From Pseudophaeobacter profundi (GTDB lineage Bacteria > Pseudomonadota > Alphaproteobacteria > Rhodobacterales > Rhodobacteraceae), in assembly GCF_029697505.1 (NCBI RefSeq), contig NZ_JARJEF010000015.1, positions 16,801-80,800 on the forward strand: a DNA stretch of 64,000 bases, in the 5' to 3' direction. Positions 1-7,693 of the stretch are shown in pieces; within the stretch, counting starts at the first letter, position 1, and each line of letters opens with the position of its first letter. The position numbers were made by a program, and so were the translations under genes. The notes beneath the pieces were generated by a model. It was not told the origin of the DNA. It worked only from the letters and a program-made list of their open reading frames with translations, and did no database searches.

Positions 1-224
1 ACTTCCGGGAAGCTGCCGTCCTTGTGCCGGTTGCGCAGGTTAGATGTGCTTACGCGCAGGAGGCCGGCGACTTCGGTGGAACTGAAGCGGCGTAGGGACT
101 TTCGTTCTTCGGGTTCGAAAGCGATCTTCATCTGGCGATCCAAAGACTCAGCCAGATTGTCGGCAAATGCTCCGATATCGGAAGAGCCTATGCCTCGCGT
201 GTATCCAATGTTACGATCATCCAT
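1..224 (-). CDS. Plasmid partition/replication protein RepA (ParA-like), N-terminal part
   Basis: The gene runs off the left edge; 74 codons are visible from an ATG at 224. The N-terminus carries the segment SLRRFSSTEVAGLLRVSTSNLR, split here as SLRRFSSTEV and AGLLRVSTSNLR, at about residues 42-63. That is the MerR-like helix-turn-helix found at the start of RepA/ParA partition ATPases of alphaproteobacterial plasmids. The Walker ATPase domain lies outside the window. An in-frame TGA upstream excludes a much longer N-terminus. Inverted and repeated CTGACG elements lie just upstream and could be its operator or a partition site. The family call is by sequence resemblance; whether it is repABC-type or ParA of another replicon class cannot be decided from this fragment. 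Confidence 0.72.
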   Translation of the reverse strand, partial: MDDRNIGYTRGIGSSDIGAFADNLAESLDRQMKIAFEPEERKSLRRFSSTEVAGLLRVSTSNLRNRHKDGSFPE

Positions 225-265
225 GTCCTGCCGCCCACTCTCGGCCTCTGTTGAGGCTCTTAGTC

Positions 266-310
266 ATTCTGACGGTGTCCAGCGTATCTGACGCGTTTTG
301 CCGTCAGAAT
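266..310. repeat. Inverted repeat and partial third copy upstream of repA/parA-like gene
   Basis: ATTCTGACGG at 266-275 is matched by its exact reverse complement CCGTCAGAAT at 301-310. A related TATCTGACGC lies between them at 285-294. The array sits 42 bp upstream of the partition gene, as expected for an autoregulatory operator or a parS-like site. The function is inferred from position only. Confidence 0.5.
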
Positions 311-365
311 GGGAATGCCACGATCCTTTGAGTCCGGCAAGAAGAATCTAAATGTAGTGTGAAAG

Positions 366-390
366 TTATCCACAACACCTATAGGTGTTG
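366..390. other. Candidate replication-origin signals: DnaA box joined to a perfect 18-bp palindrome
   Basis: TTATCCACA at 366-374 matches the strict DnaA box. It overlaps a perfect 18-bp palindrome, CAACACCTATAGGTGTTG, at 373-390. An AT-rich stretch follows at about 397-435. In several Rhodobacterales plasmid classes the origin lies next to the partition genes, so this is a plausible origin or replication-control region. No replication initiator gene is visible in the window. Confidence 0.5.
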
Positions 391-565
391 CCGCGTAAAA
401 AACTCAGCAAGTCATTGATATAGATATATTAAATGCAGATGCCCCCGAATCGAGCCGCTACTCTGTTGAGTTGGCACATTAGCAGCTAACCCCAAGCAAC
501 TAATGGCACTTTCTGCCTCCTGCGGAGTTTTCTTCCGGTGAAATTTTTTGGATTCGGGTCAGAAG

Positions 566-1474
566 CTACATCTGATCTTGGCTCGATTCGTACGGCATGA
601 GGCCAAGTCGTTCCGCCCGCTCCAACAGCATTTTCACCGAAGACGGCTGCCATCTTGTTCGGCCACGAGGCGTGCGTTCGCGCATAGATTCCAACCGTTC
701 ACAGATCGCTTGAAGCGTGATGTCGGGATCTGCGCCCTTGATGCCAGCAATAATGGCGGGCAGGCGATCGTCCGTTTCGCGGCGCCCGGCGCGGGCCAGC
801 ACCTCGATAGGCAGGAAGCCGTCGCCGACATAGGCCTTCACAGCGCGCAAGAGACGGCTTTGGGTCCAGCGACGCGCCTCGGGCAAGGGGCCGTTGATGA
901 TGCGCACCACGTCTTCCCAGGCCAAGTCGGGTCGCAACCGGCGCACATGGGGCACCCAATCTTGTGCCGTCTCGTTTAGACGCTCCATGTAGCCGTCTCG
1001 TCGCGCCAGCCGTACTTTGCGAAGAGCAGCAGGGTCTTTGGCCCGCAGTCCAGGGTTCCCGCCGACCCGGCCCTTGGTACGGGCGCTCGCCAGCCCTGCT
1101 TTGGTACGTTCCCGGATCAGCGCCCGCTCGAACTCGGCCGCGGCGCCCAGAACCTGCAGCGTGAACTTGCCTTGCGGGGATCCGGTGTCGATCGGGTCCT
1201 GAATGGAACGAAAGAACGCCCCCTTGGCCTCCAACCGTTCGATCACCTCGAGAAGGTGCGACAGAGACCGTGCGAGCCGGTCGATCCGTACGACAACCAG
1301 CGTGTCGCCCTTGCTAATGCGCTCCAGCAAGCGGGCAAGCAACGGCCGGGCACGATTGCCGCCTGAGGCGTGCTCTTCGAAGATCTCGACGCATCCCGCA
1401 GTTTGCAGGGCCTCAGACTGGGGCAGGGGGGTCTGATCCTCTGTGGATACGCGCGCATAGCCTATCAGGGGCAT
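566..1474 (-). CDS. Serine recombinase (resolvase/invertase family)
   Basis: A site-specific recombinase of 302 aa. The N-terminal catalytic domain begins with GYARVSTEDQ, placing the nucleophile at Ser10, and continues with VVRIDRLARS (61-70), the conserved arginine-rich active-site strand. The E-helix AAEFERALIRERTKAGL follows at about 111-127. The C-terminal half (about 150-302) is longer than the small DNA-binding domain of classical resolvases and is not recognised. Such enzymes resolve plasmid multimers or move elements, and the location beside a partition gene fits multimer resolution. The ATG at 1474 has no clear ribosome site. The region upstream (1480-1560) contains related GTTTAC/GTTTAG motifs that could be recombination or operator sites, but this was not established. 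Confidence 0.85.
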   Translation of the reverse strand: MPLIGYARVSTEDQTPLPQSEALQTAGCVEIFEEHASGGNRARPLLARLLERISKGDTLVVVRIDRLARSLSHLLEVIERLEAKGAFFRSIQDPIDTGSPQGKFTLQVLGAAAEFERALIRERTKAGLASARTKGRVGGNPGLRAKDPAALRKVRLARRDGYMERLNETAQDWVPHVRRLRPDLAWEDVVRIINGPLPEARRWTQSRLLRAVKAYVGDGFLPIEVLARAGRRETDDRLPAIIAGIKGADPDITLQAICERLESMRERTPRGRTRWQPSSVKMLLERAERLGLMPYESSQDQM

Positions 1475-1674
1475 GAAAATCGGCCGTTTGCAATTTCATA
1501 TACCGTTACTAAACGACCATTTGTAAACGAATGCAAGGGCGTGCACTTTGGCGCTGTTCAGCAGGGAACCCTTAGCTTCCATACGCTGAACACGATCAGA
1601 GATCTCTCGCAGACCACCGCGCGCGCGTGCCATATAAGGAGTGTGGGCGCACCCAAATAAAACCCTTGGGTAAA

Positions 1675-1698
1675 ATGCAAAAGTGCCATATTTTGCAT
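1675..1698. promoter_or_regulatory. Inverted repeat abutting the start of the HTH gene
   Basis: ATGCAAAA (1675-1682) and TTTTGCAT (1691-1698) form perfect 8-bp arms around an 8-bp spacer, ending two bases before the ATG at 1701. There is no ribosome-binding site. The arrangement suggests an autoregulatory operator and a very short or absent leader. Confidence 0.45.
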
Positions 1699-1700
1699 AT

Positions 1701-2768
1701 ATGAAGCCTCAAGTCTCTATGAAAGATGAACGTTTTGACGATCCTCTAGTGGATACGGAGGGGCTTGAAGAGACGTCTGAAGACGACCTATGGTTCCTGC
1801 CTGGTCCGATGGAAGTGGAGCCCGATTATCTGCCTCCTGGTCCAAGGAGAAAGCCGCGTGAAACCGCAGTCCTCGACGATTGGCGGAAGGCAGAGGCGGG
1901 CAATGCCGCCCGTCTCGCCCGTGTGGCTGGCCGGATCGGCGCGCTAGACGACCGGCTGAAGCGTGGCCCGAAAGGATGGCGGCACAGACTGGCCCTGATC
2001 GAGGCGGCAGACCTCAGCTGGTTTGTGGGCGACCGGATTGGTCCAGATCGGTTGGCGCTCTGGATCTCCATGCGCCTTTCCGGAGTTCAGGACGACACCG
2101 CCGCACTCGCGCGTGTCGGTTGGGCGGTGCGCCGTCTGACAGGCGGTCCCGGCCCAGAGGTGGACCTGTCCGCCTTCCTCGATCGCCGTGACCCCGAAAA
2201 CTTGGCTGATGAAGCCGAACCTTTTGCGGATCGCGCGGGCGGGTGGCTTGACCTGATGGCGCAAGCCGCCGACCTGCACCCGATCACGCGCGCCAGCATG
2301 GGATTTCACCTCTGGAGCCTCGCCGGCCTCGGGCAACAGGGCGACCGGATGGAAGCTGCGGTTACCGCCGCACGCGTTGCGGCCAGTGAGGGTAAGGGAG
2401 CAGTCTTTTCTCCGCTGGCAATGGGTGGTGTAGGAGGCCTGCGTTCTGGGGGGCCGCCTGCCAATAGGCTGGCGCGCTGGCTCGACGGGATGGAGAGCGC
2501 ATGCTTGATCGCAATGCGACATCTGAATAACGTTGAGGACTGGACTGCACGAGCAAAAGCCGTGATGGTTTCGCTTTCAGGGAAAACGCCGCCGATTCTG
2601 CGAGCTGCGCTTACCGAATGGCCTCTCGTATCCGCTCCCATGGCTGAGGCTACGACCGGAGCCAGCCGCGCGGCCGTCCAACGCAACCTCGCTTGGATGG
2701 AAGCCCGAGATCTAATTCGCGAAGTAACTGGACAAGGACGATTTCGGATGTGGAGAATTGCAATCTAG
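1701..2768 (+). CDS. RHE_PE00001-type HTH DNA-binding protein (DUF1612/HTH_13-like)
   Basis: A protein of 355 aa resembling the plasmid-associated RHE_PE00001 family of Rhizobiales and Rhodobacterales. These have a DUF1612-like middle, here GPKGWRHRLALIEAADLSW at about 88-106 and LALWISMRLSGVQDD, and a C-terminal helix-turn-helix, here TGASRAAVQRNLAWMEARDL near 315-335. The family is common on plasmids; its role (regulation or replication control) is not established. The ATG at 1701 was chosen. A GTG at 1683 is also possible but lies inside the inverted repeat. Neither has a Shine-Dalgarno sequence. The N-terminus is acidic. Family assignment is moderately certain; function is unknown. Confidence 0.6.
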   Translation: MKPQVSMKDERFDDPLVDTEGLEETSEDDLWFLPGPMEVEPDYLPPGPRRKPRETAVLDDWRKAEAGNAARLARVAGRIGALDDRLKRGPKGWRHRLALIEAADLSWFVGDRIGPDRLALWISMRLSGVQDDTAALARVGWAVRRLTGGPGPEVDLSAFLDRRDPENLADEAEPFADRAGGWLDLMAQAADLHPITRASMGFHLWSLAGLGQQGDRMEAAVTAARVAASEGKGAVFSPLAMGGVGGLRSGGPPANRLARWLDGMESACLIAMRHLNNVEDWTARAKAVMVSLSGKTPPILRAALTEWPLVSAPMAEATTGASRAAVQRNLAWMEARDLIREVTGQGRFRMWRIAI

Positions 2769-2837
2769 GAGGATCGGTAGCCACTCTAATTCTGTTTTGA
2801 TTTCAAGCGGTGAACTATGATCGACCTTTCGTGTGAG

Positions 2838-3398
2838 TCACCCTAGCGTCAGCACCATCTCGTCCGAGAGCGACAAGTCCGGAATATGCAGATTTTCAGG
2901 TGCCGGACCTTTGCGAATGCGCCCGGCCGCATCGTAATGCGAGCCATGACAAGGGCAGAACCAACCCCCGAAATCCCCCGCCCCATCGCCCAGAGGGACA
3001 CAGCCCAGATGGGTACAGACACCGATCATCACCAGATAAGCCTCGTGACCCGCAATGGCTCGATTCTCATCGCTGGCAAGCGCATCGTCGGGCAGATTGG
3101 GGTTGCGCGCCTGGCTGTCTGGCAGGTCAGAGGCCGCCTCTGCCCGAGCCTGAGCCATTTCTGCCTCCGTGCGATGACGGATAAAGACAGGTTTTCCGCG
3201 CCAGTTGACGGTCAATTGCGTTCCGGGCGCAAGATCGGAGATGTCGACGGTGATCTGTGCCAGAGCGCGGACATCGGCGGAAGGGTTCATCTGGTTCACC
3301 AGTGGCCAGAGCGCAGCCCCTGTGGCCACGACCCCCGCCCCGGCCGTTGCGTAATACAGGAAATCCCTGCGCGCGGTATCCTCTGACGCTTCCATCAT
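2838..3398 (-). CDS. petA: Ubiquinol-cytochrome c reductase Rieske iron-sulfur subunit
   Basis: The Rieske [2Fe-2S] subunit of the bc1 complex, 186 aa. The N-terminus has a twin-arginine-like [15 protein letters not shown] followed by a membrane anchor (about 12-32). The cluster ligands lie in CTHLGC (about 127-132) and CPCHGSHYD (about 147-155), both intact, so it should be functional. Length matches alphaproteobacterial PetA. It is solitary: petB and petC are absent, whereas chromosomal petABC form an operon. A CueR-type promoter (3405-3435) places the likely transcript start at or next to the ATG, so the mRNA may be leaderless. Copper damages exposed Fe-S clusters, so a copper-induced spare Rieske subunit is the inferred role. 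Confidence 0.92.
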   Translation of the reverse strand: MMEASEDTARRDFLYYATAGAGVVATGAALWPLVNQMNPSADVRALAQITVDISDLAPGTQLTVNWRGKPVFIRHRTEAEMAQARAEAASDLPDSQARNPNLPDDALASDENRAIAGHEAYLVMIGVCTHLGCVPLGDGAGDFGGWFCPCHGSHYDAAGRIRKGPAPENLHIPDLSLSDEMVLTLG

Positions 3399-3404
3399 CG
3401 GGCA

Positions 3405-3435
3405 TGTGTCCGTGTCTCCAGCGCTGGAAGGTCAA
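3405..3435 (-). promoter_or_regulatory. CueR-type MerR promoter for petA
   Basis: On the minus strand, -35 TTGACC (3430-3435), a 19-bp spacer (3411-3429) and a weak -10 GACACA (3405-3410). The dyad TTCCAGCGCTGGAG sits in the spacer. The 19-bp spacing and the TCCAG...CTGGA dyad are the hallmarks of CueR/HmrR copper promoters, and closely similar sites precede copA and copZ in this window. Confidence 0.78.
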
Positions 3436-3500
3436 CACGCGAGATGTAACGTTTTGTCAGCGACCTCTCTTCGGATCAACAAACAAGCTGCATCAGCGCG

Positions 3501-4025
3501 TCAATGGTGTGGGGCTGCGCCTTTTGCCATCATGAGGTGGTGCTCCTGGTGATGCGCCCCGATGGTCATCAGGCCAAAAAAGCCAAGTCCCTGAATCTGA
3601 GCGGCATCGCCATCGACACTGAGCGCCACGCCATCTTCGAGTTCCTCCGTGACAACGTCCCAGCCGGTTTCAGCCGCAAGAAAGGGCGCATGGGCGGGCA
3701 CCATGGCGCGGATGGCCTCGAGAACACGGGGGGAACCCCGGATCTCGAACCGGGCCCCTTCCGGCCGCAGGGTGCGGGTGACCACGGCCTCCTGGGTTAG
3801 AAGGTCCATATCGACCAGATGGCGGCGCAATCCGTCGATATCGACCCGCTCCCAATCCGTCTCGGGATCGGCCTGCAGGATCGCTACGATCTCCGCCAGG
3901 GCGGCAAAGGCCGATTGCCCGGTTTCCTGCGGTCCACCCATGTCATGGCCAGTTGCGGAATGGGCGTGCTGAGCAGCCACGGGTGCGGCCATCACTATGG
4001 CAAGGACGAAGGGAATGAGACGCAT
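3501..4025 (-). CDS. Exported protein of unknown function, His/Met-rich ends
   Basis: A secreted protein of 174 aa. The ATG at 4025 is chosen because GAAGGA lies 8 bases upstream; a TTG 15 bases earlier would also be in frame. The signal peptide is MRLIPFVLAIVMAAPVAAQ, and the mature N-terminus HAHSATGHDMGG is metal-binding in character. The C-terminus is MTIGAHHQEHHLMMAKG, a dense His/Met cluster. The middle (about 30-150) predicts mixed alpha/beta without a family I recognise. It is divergent from the Crp/Fnr gene at 4101, with a dyad operator in between, so the two are probably co-regulated. A periplasmic copper-binding role is likely but unproven. Confidence 0.65.
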   Translation of the reverse strand: MRLIPFVLAIVMAAPVAAQHAHSATGHDMGGPQETGQSAFAALAEIVAILQADPETDWERVDIDGLRRHLVDMDLLTQEAVVTRTLRPEGARFEIRGSPRVLEAIRAMVPAHAPFLAAETGWDVVTEELEDGVALSVDGDAAQIQGLGFFGLMTIGAHHQEHHLMMAKGAAPHH

Positions 4026-4084
4026 GGACGGATCCTTCAATGGGGTGCTGTCATCTTTACGCTAGCAGGGGCGGATGCATCGCA

Positions 4085-4102
4085 ATATGATTTCAATCAT
4101 AT
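4085..4102. promoter_or_regulatory. Crp/Fnr-type dyad operator overlapping a start codon
   Basis: ATATGAT (4085-4091) and ATCATAT (4096-4102) are perfect 7-bp arms around TTCA. The core TGAT-N4-ATCA is the Fnr/Dnr/NnrR half-site geometry. It lies between the divergent genes ending at 4025 and starting at 4101 and overlaps the latter ATG, so autorepression by the Crp/Fnr protein is likely. Confidence 0.6.
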
Positions 4103-4667
4103 GTTGCCAGACCCCTATGATCTTATCCCGAGCTCAGCCCTGCGCCCACTCTCCGGCGCGGTTGGCGATGTGGTGTTTCACCAAGGCGACCCCACCCACG
4201 GTCTCTATGTCGTGCAAACCGGACGCGTGCATCTCGAGCGGGTCGGCCCAAATGGCGAGCGGTTCATCATTCACCGTGCCCAAGCCGGTACAAGCTTTGC
4301 CGAAGCTTCGATGTTTTCAGAGGTCTATCATTGCGATGCGGTCTGTGTTGAGGCCGGAGCGCTGATCCGGATCGACAAGTCTGCCGTCTTGGCCGCCTTT
4401 GCCGACCCGGCATTTGCCCGCGCCTATGGCCGTCAGGCCGCTCAACAGATACAAGCGCAGCGACAGATGCTCGAGATTGTCGGCATTCGGCGCGCAGAGG
4501 ACCGGGTCATGGCGGGGTTGGTCGCGGGCCTGCTCGACGGCTCCGTCGTCGAGTTCGCCGCCCGGTTACAGCTGAGCCATGAGGCGACTTACAGGGCGCT
4601 GCGAAAGCTTGTGCAGGACGGGCGGGTCACAAACCCGGCCCGCGGGAGCTATCACCTGCGCCCATGA
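4101..4667 (+). CDS. Crp/Fnr family transcriptional regulator
   Basis: A regulator of 188 aa. The N-terminal cyclic-nucleotide-binding-like fold includes GDVVFHQGDPTHGLYVVQTG and RVHLERVGPNGER (about 18-52), as in Crp/Fnr proteins. The C-terminal winged helix includes EFAARLQLSHEATYRALRKL (about 152-172). There is no N-terminal cysteine cluster, so it is not an Fe-S Fnr; it is more like Dnr/NnrR or small Crp-like proteins. The ATG at 4101 follows immediately on the dyad operator and has no ribosome site. Longer in-frame readings upstream are antisense to the neighbouring exported protein and were not used. It probably controls the divergent His-rich exported protein and itself. The effector is unknown. 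Confidence 0.8.
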   Translation: MLPDPYDLIPSSALRPLSGAVGDVVFHQGDPTHGLYVVQTGRVHLERVGPNGERFIIHRAQAGTSFAEASMFSEVYHCDAVCVEAGALIRIDKSAVLAAFADPAFARAYGRQAAQQIQAQRQMLEIVGIRRAEDRVMAGLVAGLLDGSVVEFAARLQLSHEATYRALRKLVQDGRVTNPARGSYHLRP

Positions 4668-4672
4668 CCCGA

Positions 4673-5125
4673 TCAGCTGTGGCTCGCGAAGACCGAGGTC
4701 ACCCCGTCGGAGCCAACAAGCAGGGTATCAAAAGTGTCACCGGCCCCGGGACCGCCCATGCCGGGCGAACTCATCGGCATGCCGGGGACCGTCAACCCGC
4801 GCGCCACCGGTTGTTCTGCCAGCAGCTGCGTGATGTCCGCGGCAGGCACGTGACCCTCGATGAAATAGTCGCCTATCATCGCCGTGTGACAGCCAGCAAG
4901 TTCCGGTGCGATTTGCAGCCGATTTTTGAACGCATAAAGCACATCCTGATCGACGTCCTGCGCCTCGACGGTGAACCCAGCCTGGCGAACATGTTCGACC
5001 CAAGCGGTACAGCACCCGCAGGTGGGGGTTTTCAGGACTTTTATGACCGGTTCCGTGTTGGCCAGTGCTGGCAGGGGAAGTGTGGCGACCGCTCCGGCCA
5101 GCAAAAATGTGCGTCTTTTCATCAT
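4673..5125 (-). CDS. DUF411 metal-binding protein
   Basis: An exported DUF411 protein of 150 aa. A twin-arginine-like signal (MKRRTFLLAGAVATLPLPALA) precedes a domain beginning IKVLKTPTCGCCTAWVEHV, whose CGCC pair plus the later GCHTA are the conserved metal-binding residues. GHVPAADITQLLAEQP and PGMPMSSPGM complete the family pattern. DUF411 proteins are common in copper clusters and resemble CopG, a periplasmic copper protein with a thioredoxin-like fold. The ATG at 5125 has AAGGA upstream and overlaps the stop of the preceding gene by four bases, so this is the last gene of the 8143-4673 operon. A paralogue is at 52155-52607. Confidence 0.85.
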   Translation of the reverse strand: MMKRRTFLLAGAVATLPLPALANTEPVIKVLKTPTCGCCTAWVEHVRQAGFTVEAQDVDQDVLYAFKNRLQIAPELAGCHTAMIGDYFIEGHVPAADITQLLAEQPVARGLTVPGMPMSSPGMGGPGAGDTFDTLLVGSDGVTSVFASHS

Positions 5126-6036
5126 GTGTTCCTTTTCGAATTATTCGAAATCGTAGAACTGTGTGTTCGAGAGTCCGGAGGCTGTTCCTGCTCTGTCGGC
5201 GTGAGGGCGGATGTATCCAGGGCGTGCCCGCTTGCTGGCCCGCGAACGGGCTGGATCAACATCTTGTCGACCCAGAGGTCGCGCGTCGTGCGTAACTGCT
5301 CGATGCCGATCGTCATTCCCTCGTGGCCCTTCGCGGGCTGGGCAACGTAAGTACCCATGAGGCGGTCCCACCATGGCAGGTTGAAGCCGTAGTTTGAATT
5401 CGTTTCGCGCGGATCGACCGAATGATGCACGCGGTGCATGTCGGGTGTGACGACGATCCATCTGAGCCATCGGTCGACCAGCCGCGGCAGGTTGATGTTG
5501 GCATGATTGAAGAGTGCCATAGCGTTAAGGATGATCTCGAACAACAGAACCGCGACGGCGGGCGGACCAAGCGCCGCGACCAAGGCGAGCTTGATCGCCA
5601 TCGAGATGAGGATCTCAATCGGATGAAAGCGTAAACCAGTCGTTGCGTCGAATTCGAGGTCCGCATGATGCATACGGTGCAGCCGCCATAAAGCTGGAAC
5701 GGCATGGAACATGACATGCTGCAGGTAAATGGCGAAATCGAGAAGCAGCATGGAGAGGATCACAACCAGCCAGAAAGGAACCTCGATAGTGTTGAACAAG
5801 CCCCAGCCCCGCTCCTCGGCCATGACCGCCAGACCAACGGCCAGGATTGGAAAGGACAACCGGAGGATCGCCGTGTCGATCACGACAAGAGCCAGGTTGT
5901 TCGACCAACGGATGACACGCGGAATGTCACGTCGCCGACGCGGGGCGGCGAGTTCCCAAAGCGCCATGGCGGCCAGCACACTCAAAAACGCCGTCAGACG
6001 AATCTCCGGCTCTGCGGCTAGAATTATGTCCATCAC
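5122..6036 (-). CDS. Sterol desaturase/fatty acid hydroxylase family membrane protein
   Basis: A di-iron membrane hydroxylase of 304 aa. Histidine motifs HVMFH, HRMHH and HRVHH, plus HPIEI, give the eight-His pattern of the family. At least four membrane segments are visible. Substrates of bacterial members are mostly lipids, so a copper-induced change in membrane lipid is a reasonable inference. The GTG at 6036 is used (AGAGGAG upstream); an ATG follows one codon later. The C-terminal 50 residues are polar and probably disordered. It lies in an operon with a CDF transporter upstream (3-bp gap) and DUF411 downstream (overlap). Confidence 0.82.
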   Translation of the reverse strand: MMDIILAAEPEIRLTAFLSVLAAMALWELAAPRRRRDIPRVIRWSNNLALVVIDTAILRLSFPILAVGLAVMAEERGWGLFNTIEVPFWLVVILSMLLLDFAIYLQHVMFHAVPALWRLHRMHHADLEFDATTGLRFHPIEILISMAIKLALVAALGPPAVAVLLFEIILNAMALFNHANINLPRLVDRWLRWIVVTPDMHRVHHSVDPRETNSNYGFNLPWWDRLMGTYVAQPAKGHEGMTIGIEQLRTTRDLWVDKMLIQPVRGPASGHALDTSALTPTEQEQPPDSRTHSSTISNNSKRNT

Positions 6037-6039
6037 AGT

Positions 6040-7026
6040 CTACGGCTCCTCTCTGTGAGAGCTTAGGGGCGGATGCGCATCTCGCACATCAGTCTTTTCT
6101 TGCGCGGTCGCGGCACCCGCTTTCTGGACGATATCGAGATCCCGCGCGTGGCGCTCGTCGAGACACTCGGTTTCGAGCTGCAGCGTGACCATGTGAAACC
6201 CATGCTGCTCCGTCAGCCGTCGATAGGCCCTGTTCAGCAAGTGCGCGGCCTCGGCGGGTGCCCTATGGCGGATATGGGCGGAAAACGCGTGTTTGCCGCT
6301 GGTCAGCGTCCAAGCATGCACGTGGTGAACATCCACAACCCCGTCCTGGTGGTTCAGATCCGCCATCACAGCGTCGAGATCCGTTCCCTCGGGCGTGCCT
6401 TCCATGAGAATGTGGACCGCTTCTTTGATTACGCCGACGGAGGCCCAGAGGAGAACCACCCCGAACGCCATGCCGAGGATCGGGTCGATCGCGAGAAAGC
6501 CGGTGAACTCGATCACGAGAGCGGTCACGATGATCAGGAGGCTGCCGACAAAGGTCTGGATGATGTGCCAGAGCGCGCCGCGGGCATTCAGATCGTCTTT
6601 GCTCGATTGCCACATCAGCCCCAGCGAGATGACCTCTGTGATCAGGCCACCGAAGGCGACCCAAAGCATTGGGCCCGTGGCCAGGTGAATCGGGTCTCCG
6701 AGCCGCATCGCGCCCATCCAGATCACCAGAATCGCCATGCCGAGAAGAAAGCCGCCATTCACCAGTGCCCCGATGATCTCGGCGCGGTACCAGCCGAAAC
6801 TCCGCACCGAATCCGCTGGACGGCGGGCAATGCGCTGCGCGATGATGGCCACCAGAACGCCGCCAACCGCCGACAGGGTGTGAAACGCATCCGACAGGAC
6901 GGCAATCGAGCCAGTCCAGAGCCCGACGGCCAGTTCGATCACGAAATAGACCCCGGTGAGCCAGGCAGAAATCACAAGGGCTTTGCCCGAGGTCGGCATG
7001 TGCCCGGCGTGGGAATGACTGGCCAT
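6040..7026 (-). CDS. Cation diffusion facilitator transporter with altered metal site
   Basis: A CDF exporter of 328 aa with six membrane segments and a C-terminal cytoplasmic domain (HHVHAWTLTSGKHAFSAH). The start MASHSHAGH at 7026 follows GGAGG. In CzcD/ZnT proteins TM2 and TM5 carry HxxxD pairs that bind the transported ion. Here TM2 reads SDAFHTLSA (HxxxA) and TM5 reads WHIIQTFVG (HxxxT), so both histidines remain but both aspartates are gone. The two other CDF-like proteins in this window keep the acidic residues. Altered ion specificity or a non-transport role is possible. It is part of the CueR-driven 8143-4673 operon. Confidence 0.82.
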   Translation of the reverse strand: MASHSHAGHMPTSGKALVISAWLTGVYFVIELAVGLWTGSIAVLSDAFHTLSAVGGVLVAIIAQRIARRPADSVRSFGWYRAEIIGALVNGGFLLGMAILVIWMGAMRLGDPIHLATGPMLWVAFGGLITEVISLGLMWQSSKDDLNARGALWHIIQTFVGSLLIIVTALVIEFTGFLAIDPILGMAFGVVLLWASVGVIKEAVHILMEGTPEGTDLDAVMADLNHQDGVVDVHHVHAWTLTSGKHAFSAHIRHRAPAEAAHLLNRAYRRLTEQHGFHMVTLQLETECLDERHARDLDIVQKAGAATAQEKTDVRDAHPPLSSHREEP

Positions 7027-7027
7027 A

Positions 7028-7690
7028 TCAGCTCTCCTCCCGTTGCGCGCCGGTCTTTCGCGTGGCGGCCAAGAGAACCGACAGGCCGGTAAAGCCACCG
7101 AGCGCAAGCGCGGTCCATGTGGCGGTGCGGGAATCTCCGTTCATCGCCTGGCTGCCCATGTGAGCGAGCAAAAAACTTGCGGGAATAATCCCGGCCATCG
7201 TGGCCAGCGCGAACCTCCAAAGATGCAGCTTGCTCAGACCTGCGGCGTAACTGATCATATCGAAGGACAGAAACGGCAGAAGGCGACTGCCGAAGACCAG
7301 GAAGGTCAGAGTGTTCTGGGACCCGAACAGGCCCGCGTTAATCTTCTGACCGAGATGACGCTCAACGAAGGGACGACCCAGGCCGCGGGCCAGACCAAAG
7401 GCGGCAAGCGCACCGAGTTCCGCACCTAGAACGACGAAGAGCGTCCCGTACGTGTGTCCATAAGCCGCTCCGGCGGCGAGTGCGATCGGCGCCGAGGGCA
7501 GGGGGCTTGCGACAATAGCGATTGTCATAAGGGCCACGATGACAATTGGTCCGGCAAGACCTGCCGCCTCGATCCAGCGGTCAATTTCCGCACGATCCGG
7601 CAGGCGAATGTCGACGCCAAGGACGTCGGGGAAGGCCAATGCGACGACTCCCATCAGGAACACCGCAATAAGAAGAACGCGCATCATCAT
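7028..7690 (-). CDS. TVP38/TMEM64 (VTT/DedA-like) membrane protein
   Basis: A protein of 220 aa with about five hydrophobic segments. The VTT-domain signature is visible as IVASPLPSAPIALAAGAAYG (about 60-79), then FGSRLLPFLSFDMISYAAGL (about 130-150). DedA/VTT proteins act in membrane lipid flipping and membrane homeostasis. It ends one base before the CDF start and follows the preceding gene by three bases, so all are co-transcribed. The N-terminus begins with three Met codons; the first is given. Confidence 0.83.
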   Translation of the reverse strand: MMMRVLLIAVFLMGVVALAFPDVLGVDIRLPDRAEIDRWIEAAGLAGPIVIVALMTIAIVASPLPSAPIALAAGAAYGHTYGTLFVVLGAELGALAAFGLARGLGRPFVERHLGQKINAGLFGSQNTLTFLVFGSRLLPFLSFDMISYAAGLSKLHLWRFALATMAGIIPASFLLAHMGSQAMNGDSRTATWTALALGGFTGLSVLLAATRKTGAQREES

Positions 7691-7693
7691 GGA

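Larger units (their letters stand above)
225..565. other. Non-coding replication/partition region
   Basis: This 341-bp stretch has no convincing gene. It holds the CTGACG repeats (266-310), the DnaA box with palindrome (366-390) and an AT-rich segment (about 397-435). It separates the partition gene from the recombinase gene, and both are transcribed leftward. Confidence 0.5.
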
